A stretch of DNA of 20,318 nucleotides, from the IMG/VR virus record IMGVR_UViG_3300025728_000351, positions 1 to 20,318 of that record; one strand, 5' to 3'. The translations under genes and the position numbers were made by a program. Below are positions 12,488-20,318 of this stretch, piece after piece (within the stretch, counting starts at the first letter, position 1; each line of letters begins with the position of its first letter). The notes below the pieces were generated by a model, which worked only from the letters and a program-made list of their open reading frames with translations, was not told where the DNA came from and did not search any database. The DNA comes from a virus.

Positions 12488-13741
12488 TCATATGCGCTGA
12501 AACTCTCGATCAACTGCTCGCTTTGCGGTTCTTTCACTGGCATACAACCAATGTAGTCGTCTTGGTTTGCTTTGATCACCGGCTGTCACCGTCTTCTCCT
12601 TCCCGCTCTTCTTGTCGCGATAGTAGGCGACGATCCCCGTGAATTCCCCCTTGTTCTCTTCCGCCAAATCTTCAATGGTGTGCTCTGGCAGCTTGCTCTC
12701 CAGCTCTAGGCTGACGGTATAGCCATTGTCCGCGCTTAGCGTGTGCTGCACGTTCCCCCCGTACCAAATTATCTCGTCAATTTCCGGTTTAACACCTTCC
12801 AACGTATACGTCAGCTCCGGTATCAAATCCGGCCGGCCCATAGCCAGTGTGTAACTGAGCGTCGCACTCCCACGTTGCAGCCGATTGAATTCGGCACGGG
12901 CCGCCCGTAGCGCAGATTGTCGGTCGCTGTAGGTGTGGCGCAGATCCTTGAGGTTTTCCCCGCCGCCCGCAATGGCTTCCTGTTTCTTGGCGCTGTTCAC
13001 ATCATAAAAATAGGCGCGTACGCCGTCGTAGCTGTCGCGGTCTGCTTGCAAGTACCGGTGCTGGTCGCCATCGGCGCGGGTGAGGGTGATGTGGGGCAGC
13101 TCGGCGCCGCTGGCGGTCTTGCCGCCGCCGGCGGGAAGGCACAGCAGGCAACCGGCTTTGACGGTAACCACGGCGTCGAACTCTTCACCAACGCGGCTGA
13201 TGAGGTTGGCGTCGGATTCGTTGGCCTGGTCGAGCTGGAGGATGGGCAGCCCGTCGAGGGCGCCGGCGATGGTTGCGGTCAGGCCGTTGCCTAGGGCGAT
13301 ATCGCCCAACACGTCACCGAGCGTGGTGTTGCTCCAGCTGCGTTCGCGTTTGGTCTTCAGGCCTTTGCGCAGGTCGGCCGAGCGGGCGCGGATGCTCAGC
13401 ACGTCGGGGGAGCCGGAGTGTTCGGTTTCATCGACGGTGTACGTGCCTTTATCTACCAGTCCTGTGTCGCTCCAGCCCAGCCACAACCGAATCACTGCGC
13501 CCTTGGGCGGGATGGCGAGCAGCCCGTCGTGGTCGCTGAGGGTGATGCTCAGTTGATCGGCCTCGATGCCGCGATTGTCGGTCAGGTCGAGGCTCATCAG
13601 GCGCGGGCTTATCAGTTGCGCAATGTCGTTGCCGTCCACGGTGATACGGAACGCCGGCACCGGGTAAGCGGCCTCGCGCTTGTATCGCTCGATGGTCTTG
13701 TCCAGAAAACCGGTGACGCGGGAGAGCGCGGCATCGATCAC
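12488..13741 (-). CDS. D: Tail protein gpD (late control gene D family)
   Basis: A 417-aa homologue of P2 gpD, a baseplate-hub/tail-tip protein of the gp27-VgrG fold that sits at the end of the tail tube. The N-terminal half (PVPAFRITVDGNDIAQLISP, LDLTDNRGIEADQLSITLSD, VIRLWLGWSD) is the typical start of this family. The middle includes ISRVGEEFDAVVTVKAGCLL and the end a segment with IVAYYRDKKSGKEKTVTAGD. It starts with GTG overlapping the gpU stop (GTGA). The length is slightly above the 387 aa of P2 D. It is the last gene of the late tail operon. Confidence 0.93.
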   Translation of the reverse strand: MIDAALSRVTGFLDKTIERYKREAAYPVPAFRITVDGNDIAQLISPRLMSLDLTDNRGIEADQLSITLSDHDGLLAIPPKGAVIRLWLGWSDTGLVDKGTYTVDETEHSGSPDVLSIRARSADLRKGLKTKRERSWSNTTLGDVLGDIALGNGLTATIAGALDGLPILQLDQANESDANLISRVGEEFDAVVTVKAGCLLCLPAGGGKTASGAELPHITLTRADGDQHRYLQADRDSYDGVRAYFYDVNSAKKQEAIAGGGENLKDLRHTYSDRQSALRAARAEFNRLQRGSATLSYTLAMGRPDLIPELTYTLEGVKPEIDEIIWYGGNVQHTLSADNGYTVSLELESKLPEHTIEDLAEENKGEFTGIVAYYRDKKSGKEKTVTAGDQSKPRRLHWLYASERTAKRAVDREFQRI

Positions 13742-14178
13742 AGCAGCGCCCTCATGATGCTGACGCCAGCGCTGGTACCGGCGCCGATCAGGTCGATACG
13801 GTCGTCATCGATGCGCTTGAGGCTGAGGGTGAATTCGATGCGGCGTGGCGTGCCGTCGCGGAAGAATATCGTCTTGGTTTCGCTCAAGCTTTCGATGATC
13901 CACAGCCCGTAAATGCGGCCGCTGCCCTCGACCATTGGCCACGCCTTTCCGGTGTTGGCCATCAAGCGCAAGGCGTCGAGGCTGAGGGCGCTGCCGGCGA
14001 GTTCCGGCAGGATGATGCCGGGCAGGGTGATGGAGTCATCACCACGGCCGACAAACTGGCGAGCTGGGGCGGCACCTACGCGGTTACTGCTGGCGTGGCG
14101 CCATTCGGTTTGGCGTTGCAGTTCCTGGTAGGCGGCGGTGGAGAGGCTGAAAACGAACATGCCCAGGGCAAGCATCAT
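13738..14178 (-). CDS. U: Tail completion protein gpU
   Basis: A 146-aa homologue of P2 gpU, which caps the tail tube after assembly. Family features are the MFVFSLSTAAYQELQRQTEW start, the GRGDDSITLPGIILPELAGS motif and a final strand block RRIEFTLSLKRIDDDRIDLI. GGAG, nine bases before the ATG, lies inside the end of the tape-measure gene. It overlaps gpD by four bases and follows gpT by six, so T-U-D are translated as a unit as in P2. Confidence 0.93.
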   Translation of the reverse strand: MMLALGMFVFSLSTAAYQELQRQTEWRHASSNRVGAAPARQFVGRGDDSITLPGIILPELAGSALSLDALRLMANTGKAWPMVEGSGRIYGLWIIESLSETKTIFFRDGTPRRIEFTLSLKRIDDDRIDLIGAGTSAGVSIMRALL

Positions 14179-14184
14179 GGCGGG

Positions 14185-16908
14185 TTACTCCAGGTCGGAC
14201 AGTTTGCTGCGCTGGCGAGCGTTCTTTTCGCTGGAGACGCGGGCCAGCTCGGCGCGCACGGCGCGGGCGATGGCGCGCTCATCCATGCCGGGCGTGGTGT
14301 GGATGTTGATTTCGTAGGTGTCGTGACTGTCGTAGGCTGCGGTCGGTGACGGACTTATGGGCGCGCGATTGTCGATCGACACTGAGGAGGATGCGGCGGC
14401 GCCAGCCGGCAACTGCGGCAGCCCAATGGCGCCGAGCGGGCCAGCCACGGCGCCGAGCGCACGTTGCCCGGCAGACACGACTTGTTTGCCCATGTCGGTG
14501 ATGGCGCCCAGCGGGCCGTCCTGGCCACCTTCAAGACCTTGAGTCAGCCCGGCCATGGTGAAGCCGCCGAGCGCGGTGAACACGCGGGACGGGCTGTGGA
14601 TGCCGAGCTTTTCCTTGAACATGTTGATGGCCGAATCAGCGATTGAGCTGACGGCGTCTTTGATCTGGCCCAGCCCTGCAAGCAATCCGTTGATCAGGCC
14701 GTTGACCAGCATGTTGCCGAACTCAGTAAAGCGGCTCGGCAGATCTACGCCCAGGTAACTCAGCACGCCGGCGAAGGCCTGGTAGATCAGACCGATGGGG
14801 CTGAAGTTGGCAAGCGTGGTGAGAATGCCGCCGATGCCTCCACTGAAACCGGCTTTGATCTCGGTCCAGGCGTTGCTGAAGTACAGTTTCACTGCGTCCC
14901 AATTGGTGTAGATCAGATAGGCCGCACCGGCGAGAGCCGCGACTACTGCGCCGATGGCGAGCGCGACCGGGTTGGTGGCGAGGCCCCACAGGGCAATGCT
15001 CACGGTTCGCAGGGCGGTTACCAGTGCGCCGCTGAGTGTGCTGGCCAGCGTGCGAAGGCCTTGCCCCAGCATGGGGAGTGCATTGCGGGCCAGACCGGTG
15101 ATGGTGGGGGCGAGCTTTTGCATAATTCGCAGCGTGCCACCACCCTGCATTCCGAACATCGCCATGCCGTAACGAATCACGGCAAACGGGCCGAGCAGGC
15201 TGGCCATGCCGATGGCCAAGCCACCGAACACGAACGACAGACCTGCAACCAGGGCAACAACTTTCACCAGGCCGCCGGCCAGTTTCGGATTTTCTCGCGC
15301 CCAGGCGCCGACGTTGTTGGCGACTTCGCCGAGCGTGTTGATCAGCTCTTTCAATTCAGGCGCAACGGCGGCGCCAAACTCGGCCATGGCGTTAGTGAAA
15401 CTGCCTTCGGCGGCTTCCATGACGTTGGTCAAGGTGCTGAGTTGCTCGTTGACGCGCGTGCGCAAGTCCGCCTGATTCTGGAGCTTCTGCTGCACCTCTT
15501 TGTAACCCGCCAGCCCCTTGTTCATCATCGTGTTGAGGGTGGTCATGGTTTCCGAGTCATCACCGAACAAGTCCTTGATGGTCTCGGTACGGTCTTCGTC
15601 GTTCAGCGCCTTCAGCTTTTCAACCTGGGCGAACAGGTTCTCCAGCCCGGCGAAGTTGCCTTCCTTGTTGGTGAAGCTGAACTGAATCTCCTGGCCCTTA
15701 AGTTGGCGGATTTTGTTGACGTCGTCGACCTTGTCCTTGTTCAGGCCCGCCTGAAAGATTTTGCGAAAGGCGTTACCAGCAGCACCGCCTTCCATGCCGG
15801 CCTGGTCCATCATGATCAGCAGCGGGGCCAGTTCGTTGGCGGCCTCAATCCCGGATTTCTTGATGGTGTCCATCACCGGGGCGATCTTGCTGAAGCCCTG
15901 AAGCATGTTGGTCGAATCGACACCGGAGTAAAACCCGCGCTGGATGGTGTCCATCAGCGCCATCATGTCCTTCTCGGTGGTGCGCGTGGCGTCCTGCATC
16001 TTGGCGGCGAACTCGGCGGCTTCGGCCACCGGCATTTTCAACTGCACGCCCAGGTACGCGGCCGCTTCGCCGGTTCCTCCAAGGATGCTTTGCGCGCTGA
16101 GGCCCTGGCGCCGCAGCATGGTCATCATTTCTTGAAAGTCGGCGGTGGTGCCAGGCAATCGGTCGCCGAGTTTGGTGGCGAGGTCGGTGATTTTCTGGAA
16201 GTCCTCGGCGACTTTGCCGGTGTTGTCCATCATCGACACTTTCAGCTGTGTGGCTGAATCTTCGTTCGGTGCGAATGCGCCCACGGCTTTGGCTATTGGG
16301 CGGCTGGCCGCGTAACCAACGCCCAACCCGGCCGCACCGTTGACCGCCATGTCACTGGCAAGGCCTTGGGTCTTCGCCAGTTTGGCGCGTTCGGCGGCCA
16401 TGCGTTTTTGCTGTGCATTCAACGCGACCAGCCGTTTGCCTTGTTCGCTGATCGTGGTGTTGGTGGCGCCGATCTGCTCGCGCAACTGGCGTTCGTGAGT
16501 GCCGAGGTCTTTGGTGCTGATCCCTGCGCTGTACAGCTTTGAACGCAAGGCCTGCAACTGTTCGGACTGCTGTTGGTGTTGTTCCTTGAGCCGCTGGGCC
16601 TCGCGCACGGCGGTGCGAAAGTCCTTGGCCAGCGCCTTGGTCGGAACGCCCGTGGCGGCGAACTGCTGACTGAGCGCGCGCACTTTGTCGCGGGCCGAGG
16701 TGAGGGCGGTTTCGGTCTGTTCAGCGGCGGCGCGCTGAGTGCGCCAGGCGCTGACGTCTTTCTGCTGGGCGTTGAGTTCCTTGAGCCGGTCGCGCGCGAC
16801 CTTGAGTGCGCGCGCCGCGCCAATGCTGCCCTTGTCGATGGCCTTCAGGGGGCCGCTCGCCCGGTCAATCGCGTTGAGCAGGACCTGAAGTTTTAAGTCA
16901 TTCGCCAT
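14185..16908 (-). CDS. T: Tail tape measure protein gpT
   Basis: A 907-aa protein that sets tail length and is probably ejected with the DNA. Residues 1-190 are long coiled coil rich in Ala, Gln, Lys and Arg. Residues 195-520 form the conserved phage tape-measure domain (LPGTTADFQEMMTMLRRQGL, FGDDSETMTTLNTMMNKG). Several hydrophobic segments follow around 545-600 and 640-690. The end carries LGIHSPSRVFTALGG, the usual C-terminal signature. It is longer than P2 gpT (815 aa), so a somewhat longer tail is expected. The start ATG follows GGAG and overlaps the E' stop by eleven bases. Confidence 0.95.
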   Translation of the reverse strand: MANDLKLQVLLNAIDRASGPLKAIDKGSIGAARALKVARDRLKELNAQQKDVSAWRTQRAAAEQTETALTSARDKVRALSQQFAATGVPTKALAKDFRTAVREAQRLKEQHQQQSEQLQALRSKLYSAGISTKDLGTHERQLREQIGATNTTISEQGKRLVALNAQQKRMAAERAKLAKTQGLASDMAVNGAAGLGVGYAASRPIAKAVGAFAPNEDSATQLKVSMMDNTGKVAEDFQKITDLATKLGDRLPGTTADFQEMMTMLRRQGLSAQSILGGTGEAAAYLGVQLKMPVAEAAEFAAKMQDATRTTEKDMMALMDTIQRGFYSGVDSTNMLQGFSKIAPVMDTIKKSGIEAANELAPLLIMMDQAGMEGGAAGNAFRKIFQAGLNKDKVDDVNKIRQLKGQEIQFSFTNKEGNFAGLENLFAQVEKLKALNDEDRTETIKDLFGDDSETMTTLNTMMNKGLAGYKEVQQKLQNQADLRTRVNEQLSTLTNVMEAAEGSFTNAMAEFGAAVAPELKELINTLGEVANNVGAWARENPKLAGGLVKVVALVAGLSFVFGGLAIGMASLLGPFAVIRYGMAMFGMQGGGTLRIMQKLAPTITGLARNALPMLGQGLRTLASTLSGALVTALRTVSIALWGLATNPVALAIGAVVAALAGAAYLIYTNWDAVKLYFSNAWTEIKAGFSGGIGGILTTLANFSPIGLIYQAFAGVLSYLGVDLPSRFTEFGNMLVNGLINGLLAGLGQIKDAVSSIADSAINMFKEKLGIHSPSRVFTALGGFTMAGLTQGLEGGQDGPLGAITDMGKQVVSAGQRALGAVAGPLGAIGLPQLPAGAAASSSVSIDNRAPISPSPTAAYDSHDTYEINIHTTPGMDERAIARAVRAELARVSSEKNARQRSKLSDLE

Positions 16909-17358
16909 CGGTGGAACTCCGCACCCTGGCGCGCTCGCGCCAGTCCATCAGTTCTTGCAGGCCGAGCTGATCCATATCAGCCGGCGCCCAGTGAAAGACC
17001 ACGGCCAGATCGGCCATGGCGTCCTCTACGCAACGAGGGAGGCGTCCGTTTTCACCGACCTCTGCAACAAAAAATGTGCAACCTTGTTGCCGCAGGCCAG
17101 CAGATCGGCCGGGTCCATGCCGGCGGCTTCGGTGGCAGTGATACTCGGCGAGGTGATGCGCGGCAGCACCTTGAGCAGGGCGGCGACGTCGAGGTTCAGC
17201 AGGTCCACCAAGTGCACGCCGCGCAGTTCGCCGGATGACGGTTTGCGCAGGGTGAGGCTGGTCATGTAGGACTTGCCGCGAACGATGGGCGTGTCAAGGT
17301 TGACGGTGTTGTCATCGACTGCCGGCAGAGCTTCGGTGTTGGTGTCTTCGGTGTTCAT
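16898..17358 (-). CDS. E': gpE+E' frameshift fusion, tail assembly chaperone
   Basis: Frame 0 runs from 17358 to the slippery TTG at 17070-17068 (97 residues). A -1 slip continues through GTT GCA GAG and 53 further sense codons to TGA at 16900-16898, giving about 153 aa; P2 E+E' is 142 aa. The -1 frame reads VAEVGENGRLPRCVEDAMAD and then a segment with AVVFHWAPADMDQ, LGLQELMDWRERARV, the typical aromatic, acidic E' tail. This frame has no start of its own. In P2 the short and long forms, in fixed ratio, act as chaperones for the tape measure protein next to them. Recognised from the slippery site plus coding in the -1 frame. Confidence 0.88.
17026..17358 (-). CDS. E: Tail assembly protein gpE, unshifted form
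   Basis: A 110-aa protein with the gpE signature LTLRKPSSGELRGVHLVDLL and a helical end. It is the major product, made without the frameshift, and works with E+E' in building the tail around gpT. CGGAGC precedes the ATG at proper distance. It lies between tube gene FII (32-base gap) and gpT, exactly as in P2. Confidence 0.92.
   Translation of the reverse strand: MNTEDTNTEALPAVDDNTVNLDTPIVRGKSYMTSLTLRKPSSGELRGVHLVDLLNLDVAALLKVLPRITSPSITATEAAGMDPADLLACGNKVAHFLLQRSVKTDASLVA
17068..17074 (-). promoter_or_regulatory. Programmed -1 frameshift slippery site
   Basis: On the minus strand the codons CAT TTT TTG give T TTT TTG, a canonical X XXY YYZ heptamer and the same type as in P2 E/E'. It lies 42 bases before the gpE stop codon. 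The following sequence is GC-rich and could form a stimulatory structure. Confidence 0.88.
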
Positions 17359-17390
17359 ATGTTGCTCCGGTTAATGGGTTTATAGGTGGT

Positions 17391-17906
17391 TCAAAGGCCG
17401 ATGGCAGAGCGCTGTTTCTCCAGCATGTCCACGCCGTTGACCTTCTCGATGAAGTTGAGCAAGTCGATTTCGATGATGTCTTCGTTATCGACGATCAGTT
17501 TGTAGTAGCTGCACGTCGTGGTGATGCTGTGTTCGGTGTCTTCACCAGGCGCCGCGTCGCCCATCTCGATGGTTTCGTGACGTCCACGCACGATGATTTC
17601 TACAGCGCTGATTTCGCCGGTGTCGTCCTGCTGGAAAGAGCCGGCAAAGCGCAGCTGCACGCCGGACGCGTTGACGCTGCCAAATTGCCGAAGCGCGATC
17701 AGATCCAGCCCGCCGGTTTTCCATTCGAACTGGATGCCGTCATCGGAGAAGCCGAGGTCAGCCTTGACCGGGCCGTTCATTCCGCCGCCGCGATAGCTTT
17801 CCATCTTGCGACCGAGCGGCGGCGGGGTGACGCTTTTGGCAACGCCCTGGTAGGTGTTGCCGTCGTTAAACAGGTTCATGTTTTTGAGTTTGCGAGGCAT
17901 GGCCAT
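17391..17906 (-). CDS. FII: Major tail tube protein gpFII
   Basis: A 171-aa homologue of P2 FII (172 aa), forming the inner tube through which DNA passes. Recognised by the start MPRKLKNMNLFNDGNTYQG, by VTPPPLGRKMESYRGGGMNG and by the final strand-rich segments with YYKLIVDNEDIIEIDLLN. GGAG lies nine bases before the first ATG; a second ATG two codons later is possible. It follows the sheath gene by 46 bases. Confidence 0.95.
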   Translation of the reverse strand: MAMPRKLKNMNLFNDGNTYQGVAKSVTPPPLGRKMESYRGGGMNGPVKADLGFSDDGIQFEWKTGGLDLIALRQFGSVNASGVQLRFAGSFQQDDTGEISAVEIIVRGRHETIEMGDAAPGEDTEHSITTTCSYYKLIVDNEDIIEIDLLNFIEKVNGVDMLEKQRSAIGL

Positions 17907-17952
17907 GGCGTTGGTCTCCGGGGTACGGACTCCCCCGCAGGGGAGCGCCGAT

Positions 17953-19122
17953 TCAGGCGTTCACTTTGCTGGCGAACTGGATCAGGTAGCGGTCGGTGAT
18001 GCGCTGGCGAAGGGTCAAATCTTCCAGCGGCGGCACGGGTGTGTAGTCGTAATCGAGGTAGAGCTTGCCGGCCTTGAGCGTGTCCTTGTCGTTGATGTCC
18101 TCTGGATACCAGCAGTCGCCGCCGATCAGGTAGCCGCTGCCAACCATTTCGCGGAACTTGGCCTTGATGCTCTCGATCATGTCGCGCACCAGCGACGGGT
18201 GCATGGGCCTGTCTACGGCCCACATCTGCGCTTCGGCCATGGTGTCGGCGAGGATCTGCGCGGTGCGGGTGTAGTTCTCGAAGGCAAACAATGGATCGTC
18301 GCTGCACGTGCGGCTACCCCAGAAGCGGAAACCGCCCTCGTTGATCAGGGTGGTGACTTCGTTGCCGTTGAGGTAATTGGCATCGGTGGCTGGGTTTTGC
18401 AGATCCCAGAACACGTCGGCGCTGATGCCAGTGACGCCGTTCACTGCGACGTTGGACAGAGTTTTGTGCCAGCCCACTTCCTGGTCGATCTTGGCGCGCA
18501 GACCGAGTGCACGGGCGATGGCCGAGGCCTTTACGGTGGTGCTGGTGACGGTGTCCCAATTCTGGAAGTCCGGCCAGATCACCATGACTTCGCGGGCGCC
18601 GAAGTTCTCGCGATAGGCGACGGCTTCTTCCTTGGTTTTGCAGTCCCAGGCACTGACGTAGGCGAAGGCGCGCAACTGCTGGGCGATGCTTGCCAATGCC
18701 GTGGCCACGGGTTGGCTGTCGAGGCCTGGCACGCCGAGGATGCGCGGCACCATGCCGACTTTTGCCTTGGCGGCGAGCAAAGCCTTCATGCCAGTGTATT
18801 TGCCGTCGGCTGTGGTGGTGCCGATCAATGCGCTGGCCGTTTCCGCCTCGGTGGCGCCTGCCTTGACGCGCACGACGATGGTGTAGGGCTTGGTCTGGTC
18901 AGCGATGGCTTGCAGGCTGGCGGCGAGGGTGCCGGTGGTACCGGCTTTGCCGACGGCGGTCTGCACGTTGGTGAGCAGCACCGGCGTGTCGAGCGGGAAG
19001 ACATTAGCGTCGGCATCGTCGGCCGTGCAGACCACGCCGATGACAGCGGTGGGGATGGTGCGAATGGGGCGGGTGCCGTCGTTGAGTTCGAGCACCCGCA
19101 CGCCGTGAAGATAATCGGCCAT
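17953..19122 (-). CDS. FI: Tail sheath protein gpFI
   Basis: A 389-aa homologue of the contractile sheath of P2 (FI, 396 aa). The N-terminus MADYLHGVRVLELNDGTRPI and following IRTIPTAVIGVVCTADDADA are diagnostic. Later blocks include LINEGGFRFWGSRTCSDDPL and DRPMHPSLVRDMIESIKAKF. The ATG at 19122 is chosen on homology; an in-frame ATG 12 codons upstream would add residues not found in the family. The binding site is weak. Preceded by a 120-base gap with a hairpin and a possible activator site. Confidence 0.95.
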   Translation of the reverse strand: MADYLHGVRVLELNDGTRPIRTIPTAVIGVVCTADDADANVFPLDTPVLLTNVQTAVGKAGTTGTLAASLQAIADQTKPYTIVVRVKAGATEAETASALIGTTTADGKYTGMKALLAAKAKVGMVPRILGVPGLDSQPVATALASIAQQLRAFAYVSAWDCKTKEEAVAYRENFGAREVMVIWPDFQNWDTVTSTTVKASAIARALGLRAKIDQEVGWHKTLSNVAVNGVTGISADVFWDLQNPATDANYLNGNEVTTLINEGGFRFWGSRTCSDDPLFAFENYTRTAQILADTMAEAQMWAVDRPMHPSLVRDMIESIKAKFREMVGSGYLIGGDCWYPEDINDKDTLKAGKLYLDYDYTPVPPLEDLTLRQRITDRYLIQFASKVNA

Positions 19123-19196
19123 GGATTTGCCTGCGCAGTAAATGGGATGACAGTGCACAGGCTGCCGCGCGCGCGCCGGATGGGCGAGGGGTGGGA

Positions 19197-19219
19197 CTTG
19201 TAGGGAGAGGCGCTACAGG
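19197..19219 (-). promoter_or_regulatory. Possible Ogr-type activator site upstream of FI
   Basis: On the minus strand CCTGTA-N11-TACAAG is a dyad with one mismatch, similar in form to the TGT-N12-ACA sites bound by Ogr/Delta about 55 bases before P2 late promoters. It is 75-97 bases upstream of the FI start, where P2 has its FI promoter. No clear -10/-35 was identified, and it overlaps another hairpin. Confidence 0.35.
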
Positions 19220-19231
19220 ACAGCGCCTCCC
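19203..19231. terminator. Hairpin after the fibre-associated gene
   Basis: AGGCGCT and AGCGCCT form a perfect stem with loop ACAGGAC; GGG/CCC extend it past a two-base bulge. It lies 12 bases after the stop of the minus-strand gene at 19243. No T run follows, so it may be a weak terminator or an mRNA 3' end. Confidence 0.5.
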
Positions 19232-19242
19232 GACGAGACCTA

Positions 19243-19794
19243 TTACGATTCGGTGGTTGGCGTCCTTGAATCCGGCCAACCTTCATTTAGCATTTCATCG
19301 TGATACTCGTCGGCTTCAATCGCCTGCAACAATGCATGCTCGCGGTCAAAACATGCCTGAACGTGTGCACGCACGGCCTTGGCTATGGCAATAATTTGCG
19401 CCGATCCGATCTCGACGAAACCGGCGGCCGTTTTGAAGTTGCAGCGATAATCCGGATCAAGCACTGCGGACAATCCGGTACTGGCAATCAACGCCTGGCT
19501 GTCGCGTGTCGTCTCGATGGGCAGCCCTTCGACTGTGACGCCGGTACCCTCCCGCCTGAAACGCTCGGCGGCGATAATTTCACTCAGCGGTTCAGGAACC
19601 ACGACGGGCAACCCTGGCGGCGAAAATTGCCACGCTCCGTCCATCTCGATCGCTTTCCAGCCAATGGCCGGCGCTGGCTCGATGCCGTCCATACACACCC
19701 AGATCATGGAGGGGTGATACATCGTCGAGATATTGCCGCTCACCTCGACAAACTCAAACACCTGATCGGCATAGATCCGCGCATAAATACTCAT
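19243..19794 (-). CDS. Tail-fibre-associated protein with DUF4376-like domain
   Basis: A 183-aa protein beginning MSIYARIYADQVFEFVEV at ATG 19794, preceded by GAGGAG and overlapping the stop of the fibre gene as ATGA. Residues 70-165 (AERFRREGTGVTVEGLPIET, then DSQALIASTGLSAVLDP and KTAAGFVEIGSAQIIAIAKA) match the DUF4376 domain found at the end of many tail-fibre assembly proteins. Position directly after the fibre gene supports a chaperone or fibre-tip accessory role, as for gpG of P2. Confidence 0.82.
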   Translation of the reverse strand: MSIYARIYADQVFEFVEVSGNISTMYHPSMIWVCMDGIEPAPAIGWKAIEMDGAWQFSPPGLPVVVPEPLSEIIAAERFRREGTGVTVEGLPIETTRDSQALIASTGLSAVLDPDYRCNFKTAAGFVEIGSAQIIAIAKAVRAHVQACFDREHALLQAIEADEYHDEMLNEGWPDSRTPTTES

Positions 19795-20318
19795 GTCCAC
19801 TCCTCAACATCGACCCAGCCATCAGCACCATGGCCACCACGCAAATGAGCAGGGTAGGAAGGAAGCGCAACCGCACCGCCACCACCCGCACCCGGATTGA
19901 CCGCATCAGCCCCCTGCGAGCTGGTTGAGATTGAGTTACCACCCGGCCCCATCTCGCTCGCACCTCCCTCGCCAGACACGACAAAATCCGTCTTTGGCCC
20001 AATGACGCCACCGCCGCCCTTGCCCGTACCGTTCTTGACAGTCGCGCCGACTGCCGGCTGTGAATTCGGGGTCTGGCCGAGGTAAAGCGGCGGCACCACG
20101 TTCGCCGACAACCCGCCACCGATTCCGCCCGGCGCGGTGACATGTGATCCGAACGAAGTTGCACCGCCGTTATTGCCGGGACCAACGAGCACACCGGTGC
20201 CGCCCTTACCGATTGTGACCGTCACACCATCGAAACCGCTGGTGATCCACGTATCAAATGGCGCTCCCGCACCGCCGCCGCAACCGGCGGAAACCTGACC
20301 GCTCGCGGTTGATGCTGC
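19791..20318 (-). CDS. Tail fibre C-terminal part, glycine-rich tip (partial)
   Basis: The frame is open to the right edge of the window, so only the last 175 residues are seen. The first residues visible are AASTASGQVSAGCGGGAGAP. The rest is a run of glycine-rich loops (GGIGGGL, GKGGGGVIG, GEGGASEMGPGGN, GAGGGGAVA) ending HLRGGHGADGWVDVEEWT. Such poly-glycine sandwich tips occur in phage receptor-binding proteins, where variable loops between glycine segments decide host range. An internal GTG at 20225 is not the start. It overlaps the DUF4376 gene by four bases. Confidence 0.85.
   Translation of the reverse strand, partial: AASTASGQVSAGCGGGAGAPFDTWITSGFDGVTVTIGKGGTGVLVGPGNNGGATSFGSHVTAPGGIGGGLSANVVPPLYLGQTPNSQPAVGATVKNGTGKGGGGVIGPKTDFVVSGEGGASEMGPGGNSISTSSQGADAVNPGAGGGGAVALPSYPAHLRGGHGADGWVDVEEWT

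Noticed and set aside
15061-16257. A long plus-strand open frame (398 codons) opposite gpT.
   Set aside because: Complementary-strand shadow of a high-GC gene; His/Gly/Val-rich composition typical of antisense frames; gpT is certain.
17854-19203. A 449-codon plus-strand open frame opposite the sheath gene.
   Set aside because: Same antisense effect; the sheath protein is unmistakable on the minus strand.
1-20318. CRISPR array, insertion sequence, tRNA or rRNA gene.
   Set aside because: Searched by eye on both strands: no regularly spaced repeats, no transposase-like protein, no cloverleaf or rRNA signature.

Overview
The window is most likely one end of a P2-like (Myoviridae-type) prophage in a Pseudomonas-like gammaproteobacterium. 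The evidence for the host is high-GC coding, frequent GTG starts, and the general look of the genes; no rRNA, tRNA or host housekeeping gene is present to confirm it. The phage identity rests on an unbroken tail block in canonical P2 order on the minus strand: fibre tip, fibre-associated protein, FI sheath, FII tube, E/E' with its frameshift, T tape measure, U, D. It also rests on a tyrosine integrase, a CI/Cro/CII-type switch and an Ogr-like zinc-finger activator. Capsid, terminase, baseplate and lysis genes would lie beyond the right edge.

Layout. (1) 1-2049 is a junction of small, mostly plus-strand genes. It contains three copies of a short palindrome, two terminators and the 3' stub of a second, diverged integrase, and looks like a repeatedly used integration locus. 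(2) 2050-3216 is the intact integrase (minus), separated from the early operon by a strong hairpin framed by an 11-bp inverted repeat. (3) 3324-9909 is the leftward early operon. Reading from its promoter it holds a Cro-like protein, a CII-like regulator, an Ogr-like activator, two unknowns, a 904-aa zinc-finger/TOPRIM primase-helicase, a stand-alone paralogue of its helicase domain, then four small genes, two of which carry matching structured leaders. (4) 9910-9998 is the switch: a leftward TTGACG-N16-TATACT promoter with a palindromic operator in its spacer. (5) 9999-12469 is rightward: a short repressor, a secreted protein, and an A+T-rich two-gene unit encoding a soluble 309-aa protein and a four-helix membrane protein. 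(6) 12488-20318 holds the leftward late tail genes.

How it works together. The repressor at 9999 should bind between the -35 and -10 of the leftward early promoter. A near-identical second site lies inside its own gene. On induction the leftward operon would make Cro/CII-type regulators, the replication proteins and the Ogr-like activator, which is expected to turn on the tail genes. The genes downstream of the repressor are not needed for a phage particle and sit where lysogeny-expressed accessory genes sit. The coupled 309-aa plus membrane-protein pair is the best candidate for an undescribed system: its position behind the repressor and its soluble-plus-four-helix design parallel lambda RexA/RexB, although homology is unproven.
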